DNA of 5,214 bases from Methanospirillum sp. (lineage in GTDB: Archaea; Halobacteriota; Methanomicrobia; Methanomicrobiales; Methanospirillaceae). The notes beneath the pieces are model-generated. The model was not told where the DNA came from. It made no database searches and saw nothing but the letters and a program-made list of their open reading frames with translations. Location: NCBI GenBank assembly GCA_028695895.1, contig JAQVIE010000115.1, forward strand, positions 1 to 5,214, given 5' to 3'. Shown in pieces: positions 1-5,161 of the stretch; within the stretch, counting starts at the first letter, position 1; every line of letters starts with the position of its first letter. The position numbers were made by a program, and so were the translations under genes.

Positions 1-1001
1 AGGTTTCTTTTTGTGTCTCCTCCTGCTTCATCAGTAACATCATCCAGGTACATGGTGCCTGCAAGATCGTCTGCACCGGCAAGCAAGGCCATCTGGGTCA
101 TTTTAACCCCAAGTTTTGGCCATGAAATCTGAATATGATCAAAATTATCCAGGAACAGCCTTGCAACTGCCGTAGTCACCAGATCGTCTCTGCCAGTTGG
201 CCCTGACCTGACCAGGCCTCTCTCATAAAGAGAGGTATTATGATGGATATATGAAAGAAGCACCATCTCGGTAAACCCTTCGGTCTCATCCTGTATAGAT
301 CTTATCAGGTTCAGATGTTCTGCCCGGTCTTTGGGGGTTTCAGTAGAACCGTACATGATAGTTGCCGTAGACCGAAGCCCAAGGAGATGAGCTTCACGGA
401 TTATCTGCCTCCACACACCGGTTTTTACTTTTGCAGGGCATATTGTCTTTCTAACCTCATCCACCAGGATCTCTGCGGCTGTTCCCTGAAGAGTACCAAG
501 ACCTCCTTCCATTAGACGCTTAATGACTTCAGATGTTGAAAGACCTGCTTTTTTTGCGACAAAATCAACCTCGTCCGGAGAAAATGCATGGATGTGAACT
601 GAGGGATGTATCTCATGAACCCATCGCATGAACTGAAGATAAGTTTCAAGGGTGAAGTCCGGGTGAACTCCTGAGAGAAAACAGATCTCAGTTACCTTTC
701 GTTCTTTTGCAGACTGTATCTGTTCTTTTATCTCATTCTCATCAGACAGGTATGCTCCATGGCTGTCTTTTGCCTTGCCAAACCCGCAGAATCCACAAAG
801 ATTTTTGCAGATATTTGTGATATGAATGTTCTGGTTTCTGACAAATGTAACCCGGGTTCCGTTTTTTCGTCTGCAAACCTCATCTGCTGCTCGAAAGAGA
901 TCATACACCTCAGGGCCGGTGACTGAAAAGAGAAAAGCAGCCTATTCAGAGGTGAGACGATGACCGGCAAGGGTATCTGATAAAAGAGCCTTAAGGTTCA
1001 T
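1..1001 (-). CDS. cofH: CofH, FO synthase subunit 2 (radical SAM); in-frame TAG at codon 20, 3' end outside window
   Basis: CofH is the radical SAM enzyme that joins a tyrosine-derived 4-hydroxybenzyl group to 5-amino-6-ribitylaminouracil; with CofG it makes FO, the chromophore of coenzyme F420. I translated the minus strand from ATG 1001-999 and found one open frame to the window edge (333 codons), interrupted only by TAG at 944-942. Codons 51-75 read VTFVRNQNIHITNIC followed by KNLCGFCGFG, giving the CX3CX2C iron-sulfur cysteines C65, C69 and C72 in the CofH-type context. Further on come a YGSTETP stretch and LAGADDLAGTM near the end, both CofH-like. Family members are about 350-370 residues, so roughly 20-40 residues lie beyond position 1. 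The start overlaps the signal peptidase stop (ATGA), with AAGG seven bases upstream. The only start codon between the TAG and the SAM domain is GTG 908-906 (codon 32), which lacks a clear ribosome site. Identity is secure; whether the gene is functional is not. Confidence 0.87.
942..944 (-). other. In-frame amber codon (TAG) at codon 20 of cofH
   Basis: The frame reads HRLTSE-TAG-AAFLFSVTG. CofH and related enzymes usually have a motif of the form LTxEEAxxLF here, so the TAG stands where Glu is expected, and GAG to TAG is one base change. Both sides of the codon keep CofH-like sequence, so this is a lesion, an error or a recoded codon, not a true gene end. Confidence 0.85.
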
Positions 1002-1711
1002 GGTCTGACCTTTTTCCCTTTTTTATCTTTTTCTTCCCGTTTTGCCTGGCTTCTTAGGTAGAGTTCATGAAGGACCATTATTGCAATCACGATGATTATT
1101 ACAGGAACAATATTCAGAGGAAGGTATCCGACAAGCGGGACTTTGTACATTGCTTTCCCAATGATCCATTCCTTTTTAACCGGTTCAATAGGACCGCCAA
1201 GGTTTCGGTAATTTGACCATCCGACCTGATCGATCACCGGGTTATTATCACCCTTGGTAATATATCCGGCATTAGGAGCGGTATAGGTACCAGTTCTCAT
1301 ACCTGCAGTGACAGGAATCTCCTCACCTTCTTCAACCCAGAACATGGCACGGTGAATGATAGGATGCAGCTCAGTGTTACCGTTCGGCCTGAAAATGATA
1401 ACATCTCCAGGCATTTCGAACTTTTCATACCCTGAGATCCTGCCTTCTTCAAGACTTTGCAGTGTCCCGTACCGATCCCCGGCTACCACAAGTACAAGGT
1501 CTCCAACATCCATATGCGGAACCATACTTTCAGACTCTATGGTGACGATTGCCGGCCAGGTTCCACAAACAAGAAGCAGCACAGCAACAACTGCTCCGAC
1601 AGTTATAAGAACTGATGCAATCTCTCTGACAGCCGAGGGAATCTGTTCTTCACTCTTCCAGAAGCGGATAATTTTTTCCTTTATTGGTTTTTTGGCGCTA
1701 TGATCTGCCAT
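998..1711 (-). CDS. Archaeal type I signal peptidase (S26B, ER/archaeal type)
   Basis: This membrane serine protease removes signal peptides from proteins exported by Sec, cutting on the outer face of the membrane. The 237-residue product has a charged cytoplasmic start, a membrane segment at about 31-50, and the SESMVP box with nucleophile Ser62. His120 sits in IIHRA, where bacterial enzymes have Lys, which marks the archaeal/eukaryotic type. KGDNN contains Asp155, and Asp161 follows six residues later; the essential pair Asp142/Asp148 of the Methanococcus voltae enzyme has the same spacing. A second membrane segment spans about 200-216, followed by a Lys/Arg-rich tail. All catalytic residues are present and the length is normal. 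The start ATG lacks a clear Shine-Dalgarno site. The stop overlaps the cofH start by ATGA, so the two genes are probably cotranscribed from the divergent promoter region shared with polB. Confidence 0.93.
   Translation of the reverse strand: MADHSAKKPIKEKIIRFWKSEEQIPSAVREIASVLITVGAVVAVLLLVCGTWPAIVTIESESMVPHMDVGDLVLVVAGDRYGTLQSLEEGRISGYEKFEMPGDVIIFRPNGNTELHPIIHRAMFWVEEGEEIPVTAGMRTGTYTAPNAGYITKGDNNPVIDQVGWSNYRNLGGPIEPVKKEWIIGKAMYKVPLVGYLPLNIVPVIIIVIAIMVLHELYLRSQAKREEKDKKGKKVRP
1009..1012 (-). promoter_or_regulatory. Ribosome binding site of cofH
   Basis: The minus strand reads AAGG with seven bases to ATG 1001-999. It lies inside the last codons of the signal peptidase gene. It supports ATG 1001 as the start, upstream of the TAG, and translation coupled to the upstream gene. 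Confidence 0.5.
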
Positions 1712-1763
1712 GATGTCTGTATATGATTTTTAAGCTGGCCTCTTAAGGGTTCACTTTAGTGTA

Positions 1764-1773
1764 TGATATAATG
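1764..1773. promoter_or_regulatory. Candidate TATA box in the divergent signal peptidase / polB promoter region
   Basis: The sequence TGATATAATG reads as a TATA-like box on plus and CATTATATCA on minus. Twenty-five bases downstream would place transcript starts near 1793 for polB (leader about 46 bases) and near 1743 for the signal peptidase (leader about 32 bases). The B-recognition element is weak on both sides. A second plus-strand box, TATATTT at 1804-1810, would give an almost leaderless polB message instead. Which box is used cannot be told from sequence. Confidence 0.35.
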
Positions 1774-1786
1774 ACAAAAGGTTACA

Positions 1787-1799
1787 CATGCTTTGCATG
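1787..1799. promoter_or_regulatory. Perfect palindrome CATGC-TTT-GCATG, possible operator
   Basis: The two 5-base arms match perfectly around a TTT centre. The site lies at or just before the likely polB transcription start and upstream of the signal peptidase, where a dimeric regulator could affect either gene. The same stretch begins with TTACACATG, which recurs before the RRM gene at 4718-4726. No regulator is encoded nearby. Confidence 0.35.
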
Positions 1800-1822
1800 A
1801 GGCTATATTTCCCTGCAGGCAG

Positions 1823-1827
1823 AAGGT
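1823..1827 (+). promoter_or_regulatory. Ribosome binding site of polB
   Basis: AAGGT ends 11 bases before ATG 1839, a slightly long spacing. A closer ATG at 1832 lies only four bases away but opens a four-codon frame (ATG CAG AAT GCT TGA) that overlaps the polB start in another frame. It may be a chance ATG or may dampen initiation. Confidence 0.45.
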
Positions 1828-1838
1828 ACTAATGCAGA

Positions 1839-3263
1839 ATGCTTGATAGCTCCGTGATCGTGGAACGGTTCCTGGATACAAAACTTCAGGTACACCCTGA
1901 TGTGGTCAGATATATCTGTGAAAAAAAAGATGAGCGGCTGATTGACCAGATAATTTCAGGAGTCCCGGATGACTGCCTGGTAGTCTCTTTAAAGCATATC
2001 CCTGGCATTGTTCCATCCCGTGAAGGAGTCAGGTTTTTGTGTGATCCTGAAGTGGAAATTATCTCAGGACGAATGGGCACTGCAAAACCTGTAGGGAAAG
2101 TTGAGGATTATATCTCGTATTTTGCAGATCGGTTCGGGAGACTTTCAGGAATGATAAGGGGCAGGTGCAGCCCTGTCCCGATTGAAGCTCTCAAACGAAA
2201 CTCCAGGTTTAAGCAGGAAGAATTTTCAGTCTGTGGTATGGTCATGGATGTAAAAAACACCGGAAACGGGCATAGAATGGTTGAACTTGAAGATCCGACC
2301 GGTTCGGTGAGCGCCCTGTTTAACAAGGATCGTCCGGACTTTGCAGAAGCAGAACGGATTGTTCCAGATGAAGTTATCGGAGTCAGGGGTTCACTTTCAA
2401 ATGAGGGTAATCTCATCTTTGCCGACCAGATCTTCAGGCCAGACATTCCATTCTCCCATGTCTCCTATACAAGTGAGCGGAAAGGTGCCGCAGTTCTCAT
2501 CTCTGATATCCACGTTGGAAGTGACACCTTTCTTGAAGATGCCTGGAACAGATTTGCAGACTGGCTTAGCGACAGTGAGGTATCATATCTTCTTGTTGCA
2601 GGAGACCTGGTGGATGGTATCGGTATCTACCCTGACCAGGACAAAGAGCTGGTCATCACCAATATTTATGAACAGTATGATGTGCTGGGAGAGATGTTTG
2701 CCGAGCTTCCCTCACATATCAAAGTCATCCTGTCTCCCGGGAACCATGACGTGGTCAGGGGTGCAGAGCCCCAGCCGGTAATCCCGGAGAAATTCAGAGG
2801 TTCATACCCGGATTCATGCATATTTGTCGAAAATCCGGCACTTATCAGCCTGCAGGGTGTCCGGATTTTAATGTACCATGGCCGTTCATTTGATGATCTT
2901 ATCGGACTTATGCCAGGGGCAAGTTATGAAAAAGCCCACGAAATAATCCCGGAGATGTTGAAACGAAGACACCTTGCTCCATGTTATGGTAGAAAAACAC
3001 CAATAGCAGCAGATATTATTGACCGGCTTATAATTGATCCTATTCCTGAAGTTGTGCATACCGGCCATGTCCATATCTATGGTATCAGCAGGTACCGTAA
3101 TGTCCTTGGAATCAACTCAGGAACATGGCAGAGCCAGACTGCCTTTCAGAAACAGATGAATATCCAGCCTACACCGGCAGTTGCAATTGCACTGGATTTA
3201 AAGACATTGCAACCAGCAGTTTACGACTTTATGAATGGTTCACCGGAACCACTCGTTTTATAA
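1839..3263 (+). CDS. polB: DNA polymerase D (Pol II) small subunit DP1, with Mre11-like 3'-5' exonuclease domain
   Basis: DP1 is the proofreading subunit of the archaeal replicative polymerase PolD and works with the large catalytic subunit DP2, which is not in this window. The 474-residue product is near the short end of the family range. Residues 1-60 form a helical N-terminal region. About 125-205 fits an OB fold (the VELEDPTGSVSALF strand region lies inside). Residues 216-435 form a calcineurin/Mre11-like phosphoesterase with every metal-site motif intact: ISDIH 221-225, GDLVDG 255-260, GNHD 301-304, the histidine of MYHG (H347) and GHVH 409-412, followed by INSGTW 425-430. An active exonuclease is therefore expected. 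ATG 1839 gives the usual family start, with AAGGT upstream. The gene is divergent from the signal peptidase operon, and its 3' end overlaps the convergent TPR gene. Confidence 0.96.
   Translation: MLDSSVIVERFLDTKLQVHPDVVRYICEKKDERLIDQIISGVPDDCLVVSLKHIPGIVPSREGVRFLCDPEVEIISGRMGTAKPVGKVEDYISYFADRFGRLSGMIRGRCSPVPIEALKRNSRFKQEEFSVCGMVMDVKNTGNGHRMVELEDPTGSVSALFNKDRPDFAEAERIVPDEVIGVRGSLSNEGNLIFADQIFRPDIPFSHVSYTSERKGAAVLISDIHVGSDTFLEDAWNRFADWLSDSEVSYLLVAGDLVDGIGIYPDQDKELVITNIYEQYDVLGEMFAELPSHIKVILSPGNHDVVRGAEPQPVIPEKFRGSYPDSCIFVENPALISLQGVRILMYHGRSFDDLIGLMPGASYEKAHEIIPEMLKRRHLAPCYGRKTPIAADIIDRLIIDPIPEVVHTGHVHIYGISRYRNVLGINSGTWQSQTAFQKQMNIQPTPAVAIALDLKTLQPAVYDFMNGSPEPLVL
3229..3263. other. Convergent 35-base overlap of polB and TPR gene 3' ends
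   Basis: The polB stop TAA is at 3261-3263 and the minus-strand stop TAA is at 3231-3229, so the last codons of each gene lie inside the other. There is no room for a terminator between them. Each transcript must run into the opposite gene, producing antisense ends. Confidence 0.9.
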
Positions 3264-4146
3264 TCAGTGGCTTGTCAGCTTCCTGTTCCTGCCTGATATA
3301 CCAGGCAAGCAGCGTTGCATCTGCCTCCTGTTCCCATGATATTAGCTCCATGTCTCCAGGAATAAGCCGTAATGCAGCCCGTATTGTTTTTTGAGCTTCA
3401 GGATACCTGCTAAGATCCATAAGAACCCTGGCATACCCCTTTTGTCCTTCTGCAAAAAAAGGATCCTGTCGCACCGATCGCTGGTATAAATTTTTAGCAT
3501 CAGAAAGTCTTCCTGACTTCTGTGCAATCATGCCAAGATGTGCCAGAACCTCTCCATCACCTGGCATAAGGGCATTGGCCTTCTCACATGCTTTTTCTGC
3601 TTCGGAGTACTTTCCTTCTGCAGCAAGTATAGTCCCCCAGGTGTCAAGAAAAGGACCATAATCAGGTTCCCGGCTTATAACCGGTTCCATTATTCGTCTT
3701 GCATCTGCTGTAAACCCAGCCATGCAAAGGATATACGCCCTGGCATTGTCCAGTTTCAGATCATCAGGGTACTGTGTCTGAAGGCTTACAATATGGTAAA
3801 GAGCTGTATCATAATCCCGCATTCTGTTATACATGAATGCAAGAAGAAGGACGCTGTCACTGGTCAGGTCATGAGAAGGTATGCTAAGAAGTACATTGAT
3901 TGCTTTTTCATATTCACCCTTATCTGAAAGACCCAGGGCAAGTTTCCGGTACAACAGGTCCCGGTGTTCTATCAGAGTGTCAGCATCAAAATCCTGAAGA
4001 GATCCGTTTTCAAACAGGGTAAGCAGCTTGTCCTGTTTAAAGGTGAGAATATCGGTAATATTTTGTTCAGAGGCAGAGACCCCGTTTACCCAGGCTATGG
4101 AGAGGCAGAGAAGGGTAAAGAAAGTTATCCTGGTATGAATGGACAT
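3229..4146 (-). CDS. Secreted TPR-repeat protein of unknown function
   Basis: I recognise the fold, not a named gene. The 305-residue product starts with a signal peptide: Arg6, a hydrophobic stretch at about 8-20, and a likely cleavage site after VSA (residue 25). There is no convincing lipobox. Helical tetratricopeptide-like repeats follow, roughly at 66-90, 98-129, 131-163, 165-197, 199-231 and 233-265. The last three are clearest, with A-x-G-K/R-x-S-E/D-A patterns (EGKYSEAEKA, SGRLSDAKNL) and Pro near the repeat ends. The last 40 residues are not TPR. TPR arrays usually bind other proteins, so an extracytoplasmic scaffold is a reasonable inference. ATG 4146 is the most upstream start possible, because in-frame TGA lies two codons before it. 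No Shine-Dalgarno site is seen. The neighbouring signal peptidase could process it. Confidence 0.85.
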   Translation of the reverse strand: MSIHTRITFFTLLCLSIAWVNGVSASEQNITDILTFKQDKLLTLFENGSLQDFDADTLIEHRDLLYRKLALGLSDKGEYEKAINVLLSIPSHDLTSDSVLLLAFMYNRMRDYDTALYHIVSLQTQYPDDLKLDNARAYILCMAGFTADARRIMEPVISREPDYGPFLDTWGTILAAEGKYSEAEKACEKANALMPGDGEVLAHLGMIAQKSGRLSDAKNLYQRSVRQDPFFAEGQKGYARVLMDLSRYPEAQKTIRAALRLIPGDMELISWEQEADATLLAWYIRQEQEADKPLIIKRVVPVNHS

Positions 4147-4183
4147 AAATCAGATATGCAGGGAAGTTACTCGTTTTTCACTG

Positions 4184-4211
4184 TGATGAGTTGCCGGTGG
4201 TTTTCTCATCA
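4184..4211. repeat. Inverted repeat TGATGAG / CTCATCA (7 bp stem)
   Basis: The arms at 4184-4190 and 4205-4211 are perfect complements around a 14-base loop. The repeat lies 38 bases upstream of the TPR start, probably within its leader, and abuts the next inverted repeat. Confidence 0.55.
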
Positions 4212-4246
4212 GACATCAGATTTTCGGCGATAATCTGAAAAGTCTG
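4210..4246. repeat. Inverted repeat with 12 paired bases upstream of the TPR gene
   Basis: CAGAC plus TCAGATT (4210-4222) pairs with AATCTGA plus GTCTG (4232-4246) around the loop TTCGGCGAT. The only interruption is A4215 opposite AAA 4239-4241. Its right arm is also the left arm of the larger repeat at 4234-4314, so the two structures exclude each other. Confidence 0.6.
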
Positions 4247-4314
4247 GCATTATATGTACCTGTTTTTCCTGATCTGCCTTATCTTTGATGGTCATATATG
4301 CCAGATTTTGCAGA
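4234..4314. repeat. Long imperfect inverted repeat, arms about 25 bases, 30-base loop
   Basis: TCTGGCAT-T-ATATG-T-ACC (4243-4260) is complementary to GGTCATATATGCCAGA (4291-4305 and the base before it in the stem), with single bulges at T4251 and T4257. Pairing continues outward: AAA 4239-4241 with TTT 4307-4309, then TCTG 4234-4237 with CAGA 4311-4314. No target-site duplication or transposase is seen, so it is not called a mobile element. It could be a regulator site, a structured leader or an undescribed small RNA. Confidence 0.65.
4250..4257 (-). promoter_or_regulatory. Candidate TATA box for the TPR gene
   Basis: The minus strand reads ACATATAA. A start about 25 bases downstream would give a leader of roughly 80 bases containing the hairpins at 4184-4246. 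The box lies inside an arm of a large inverted repeat, and the other arm (4293-4300) offers a similar TATA-like sequence, so the assignment is uncertain. Confidence 0.3.
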
Positions 4315-4720
4315 AAAAATGACAGCCATGCCCTATATCTGTTTATCCTTACCATTATTCTCACACCCTGAATTCTTTTTATTAAACCAGTAACATTTCG
4401 GGGTTTCGCCCATTATCACTTTTTTGATACCGCGCTCTTCCCAGCTTCATGAGTAATGATGATTTAAGTTGATTATTGCGCGACACGCAAACCGGATCCA
4501 ATTAACCCATCCATCCATACCAGGCAGTGAGGTATAGAATTAAAACATAACAACCAGCTATTCCGGGATAATTTCTCCTCATACTGAAAACCAGAGGCAA
4601 AATCTGATGAATGAATAATTCCTTCATTGTAAACATAATCGTTAATAAGATTAGTGTCGTTTTTTTTGATGATCAGTTTCCCGATAGCCTGGCGAATCCT
4701 GAACCGGATAATCAGATTTA

Positions 4721-4778
4721 CACATGTGAAACCTATAATTGCCGGTCAGACTGCCATGTGACAGGGATATGATCACAT
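4721..4778. repeat. CATGTGA half-sites flanking the RRM TATA box
   Basis: CATGTGA occurs at 4723-4729, within the palindrome CACATGTG (4721-4728), and again at 4755-4761, 32 bases later. The inverted form TCACAT is at 4773-4778. Together they bracket the TATA box and the predicted start, a layout that would suit a repressor or activator. Confidence 0.35.
4728..4740 (+). promoter_or_regulatory. BRE/TATA promoter of the RRM gene
   Basis: GAAACC (4728-4733) resembles a B-recognition element and is followed directly by TATAATT (4734-4740). This predicts a transcript start near 4760-4765 and a leader of about 70 bases before ATG 4834. It is the best promoter-like match in the window. Confidence 0.5.
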
Positions 4779-4800
4779 AACCCTATTGTCCGGGATGGGT

Positions 4801-4833
4801 ATGAAAGGAAAGAGACACGGTGTCTGATATCTT
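4801..4833 (+). promoter_or_regulatory. RRM leader: abortive MKGKRHGV frame, hairpin and distant Shine-Dalgarno
   Basis: An in-frame ATG at 4801 opens an eight-codon frame (MKGKRHGV, stop TGA 4825-4827) that resembles the start of the real gene (MEGKRLYV). AAAGGA at 4804-4809 is the only Shine-Dalgarno-like site, 24 bases before ATG 4834. AGACA 4813-4817 pairs with TGTCT 4821-4825; folding this 13-base hairpin would leave about 11 unpaired bases between AAAGGA and ATG. The TGA rules out a longer N-terminus. Confidence 0.4.
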
Positions 4834-5127
4834 ATGGAAGGAAAGAGGCTGTACGTCGGCAACCTGACGTACTCTGTAAAAGAAGACCAGCTGAAGGATT
4901 TATTCTCGCAGTATGGTGAAGTAGTCAGTGTAAAAATTATCGAACAGAAAGGGTTCGGATTTGTAGAGATGGCCACCAGCGAAGAAGCCCAGGCAGCAAT
5001 GGACGCTCTGAACCAGACCGTTTTTGAGGGGCGGACCATGAGGATTGATGAGGCAAGACCAATGCAGCCAAGGCGGGATTACGACCGTGGATCCGGCGGC
5101 GGCGGGTATGGCCGTGGCAGGGGATAA
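4834..5127 (+). CDS. Small glycine-rich RRM RNA-binding protein
   Basis: This is a single RNA recognition motif with a short Gly/Arg tail, similar to the small RNA-binding proteins of cyanobacteria and some methanogens; related proteins act as RNA chaperones, often under cold or stress, but no specific role can be read here. RNP2 is LYVGNL at 6-11 and RNP1 is KGFGFVEM at 39-46, with the RNA-stacking aromatics Y7, F41 and F43 present. The loop between strands 2 and 3 is short. The RRM ends near residue 75, and residues 80-97 are an RGG-like tail (GGGGYGRGRG). The product is 97 residues as read, but the TAA at 5125-5127 is followed in frame by GGGRHY and a second TAA (5146-5148), so the ancestral protein may have had 104 residues. 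ATG 4834 is fixed by an in-frame TGA three codons upstream. The gene has its own promoter and a probable downstream terminator. Confidence 0.92.
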   Translation: MEGKRLYVGNLTYSVKEDQLKDLFSQYGEVVSVKIIEQKGFGFVEMATSEEAQAAMDALNQTVFEGRTMRIDEARPMQPRRDYDRGSGGGGYGRGRG

Positions 5128-5148
5128 GGTGGAGGCCGTCATTACTAA
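5128..5148 (+). other. In-frame continuation GGGRHY after the RRM gene stop
   Basis: After TAA 5125-5127 the same frame reads GGT GGA GGC CGT CAT TAC TAA. The glycine-rich composition and the aromatic end fit the tail of this protein family. A single TAC to TAA change would explain it, giving an original tail of GRGYGGGRHY. Confidence 0.5.
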
Positions 5149-5155
5149 CTCAACA

Positions 5156-5161
5156 TTTTTT
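5156..5161 (+). terminator. T-run terminator after the RRM gene
   Basis: Six T lie 7 bases beyond the second TAA, without a clear hairpin. Archaeal RNA polymerase can terminate at such T-rich stretches. The remaining bases to 5214 hold no gene; CTTTTTATG near 5182-5190 might be a promoter element for a gene beyond the window. Confidence 0.4.

Larger units (their letters stand above)
4147..4833. other. 687-base intergenic region between divergent TPR and RRM genes
   Basis: No convincing gene was found on either strand. The left part (4184-4314) holds the inverted repeats. The middle (4320-4680) is AT-rich with small hairpin candidates: TATCA/TGATA at 4414-4429 around a T-run, TTGCG/CGCAA at 4476-4490, and ATACC/GGTAT at 4517-4535. 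It also has a short CCAT tandem near 4506-4518 and eight T at 4660-4667. The right part (4718-4833) is the RRM promoter and leader. The gap is unusually long beside the tightly packed genes elsewhere in the window. Confidence 0.6.

Noticed and set aside
942..944. Pyrrolysine at the cofH TAG
   Set aside because: No pyl genes are in the window, Glu is the family residue, and Methanomicrobiales are not known to me as pyrrolysine users; kept only as a thing to test.
728..970. 80-residue minus-strand frame
   Set aside because: It lies in another frame of cofH on the same strand; the correct frame carries the radical SAM cysteines.
1356..1703. 115-residue plus-strand frame
   Set aside because: It is antisense to the signal peptidase, whose catalytic residues are all present, and has no recognisable motif.
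2341..2781. 146-residue plus-strand frame inside polB
   Set aside because: It is a shifted frame of the PolD small subunit; the polB frame carries the full nuclease motifs.
3538..4233. Plus-strand frames at 3538-3927 and 3964-4233
   Set aside because: They lie antisense to the TPR gene (the second runs into its upstream hairpins) and lack domains or ribosome sites.
4234..4314. MITE or insertion-sequence remnant
   Set aside because: The arms are terminal-repeat-like, but there is no target-site duplication, no second copy in the window and no transposase fragment.
4319..4393. 24-residue plus-strand frame starting MTAMPYICL
   Set aside because: It is too short, has no ribosome site and begins at the end of an inverted repeat.
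4390..4500. tRNA-like GGGGTTTCGCCC and nearby hairpins
   Set aside because: No cloverleaf, T-loop or acceptor stem could be assembled.
4506..4518. CCAT tandem repeat
   Set aside because: It is only about three units long, with no spacer structure; not a CRISPR array or meaningful satellite.
4454..4700. C/D box small RNA (TGATGA-like boxes near 4457, 4608 and 4668)
   Set aside because: The C, D', C' and D boxes do not fall in order at the spacing such RNAs need.
4773..5142. Minus-strand frames opposite the RRM gene (4773-5039 and 4900-5142)
   Set aside because: They are antisense shadows of a well-supported RRM protein.
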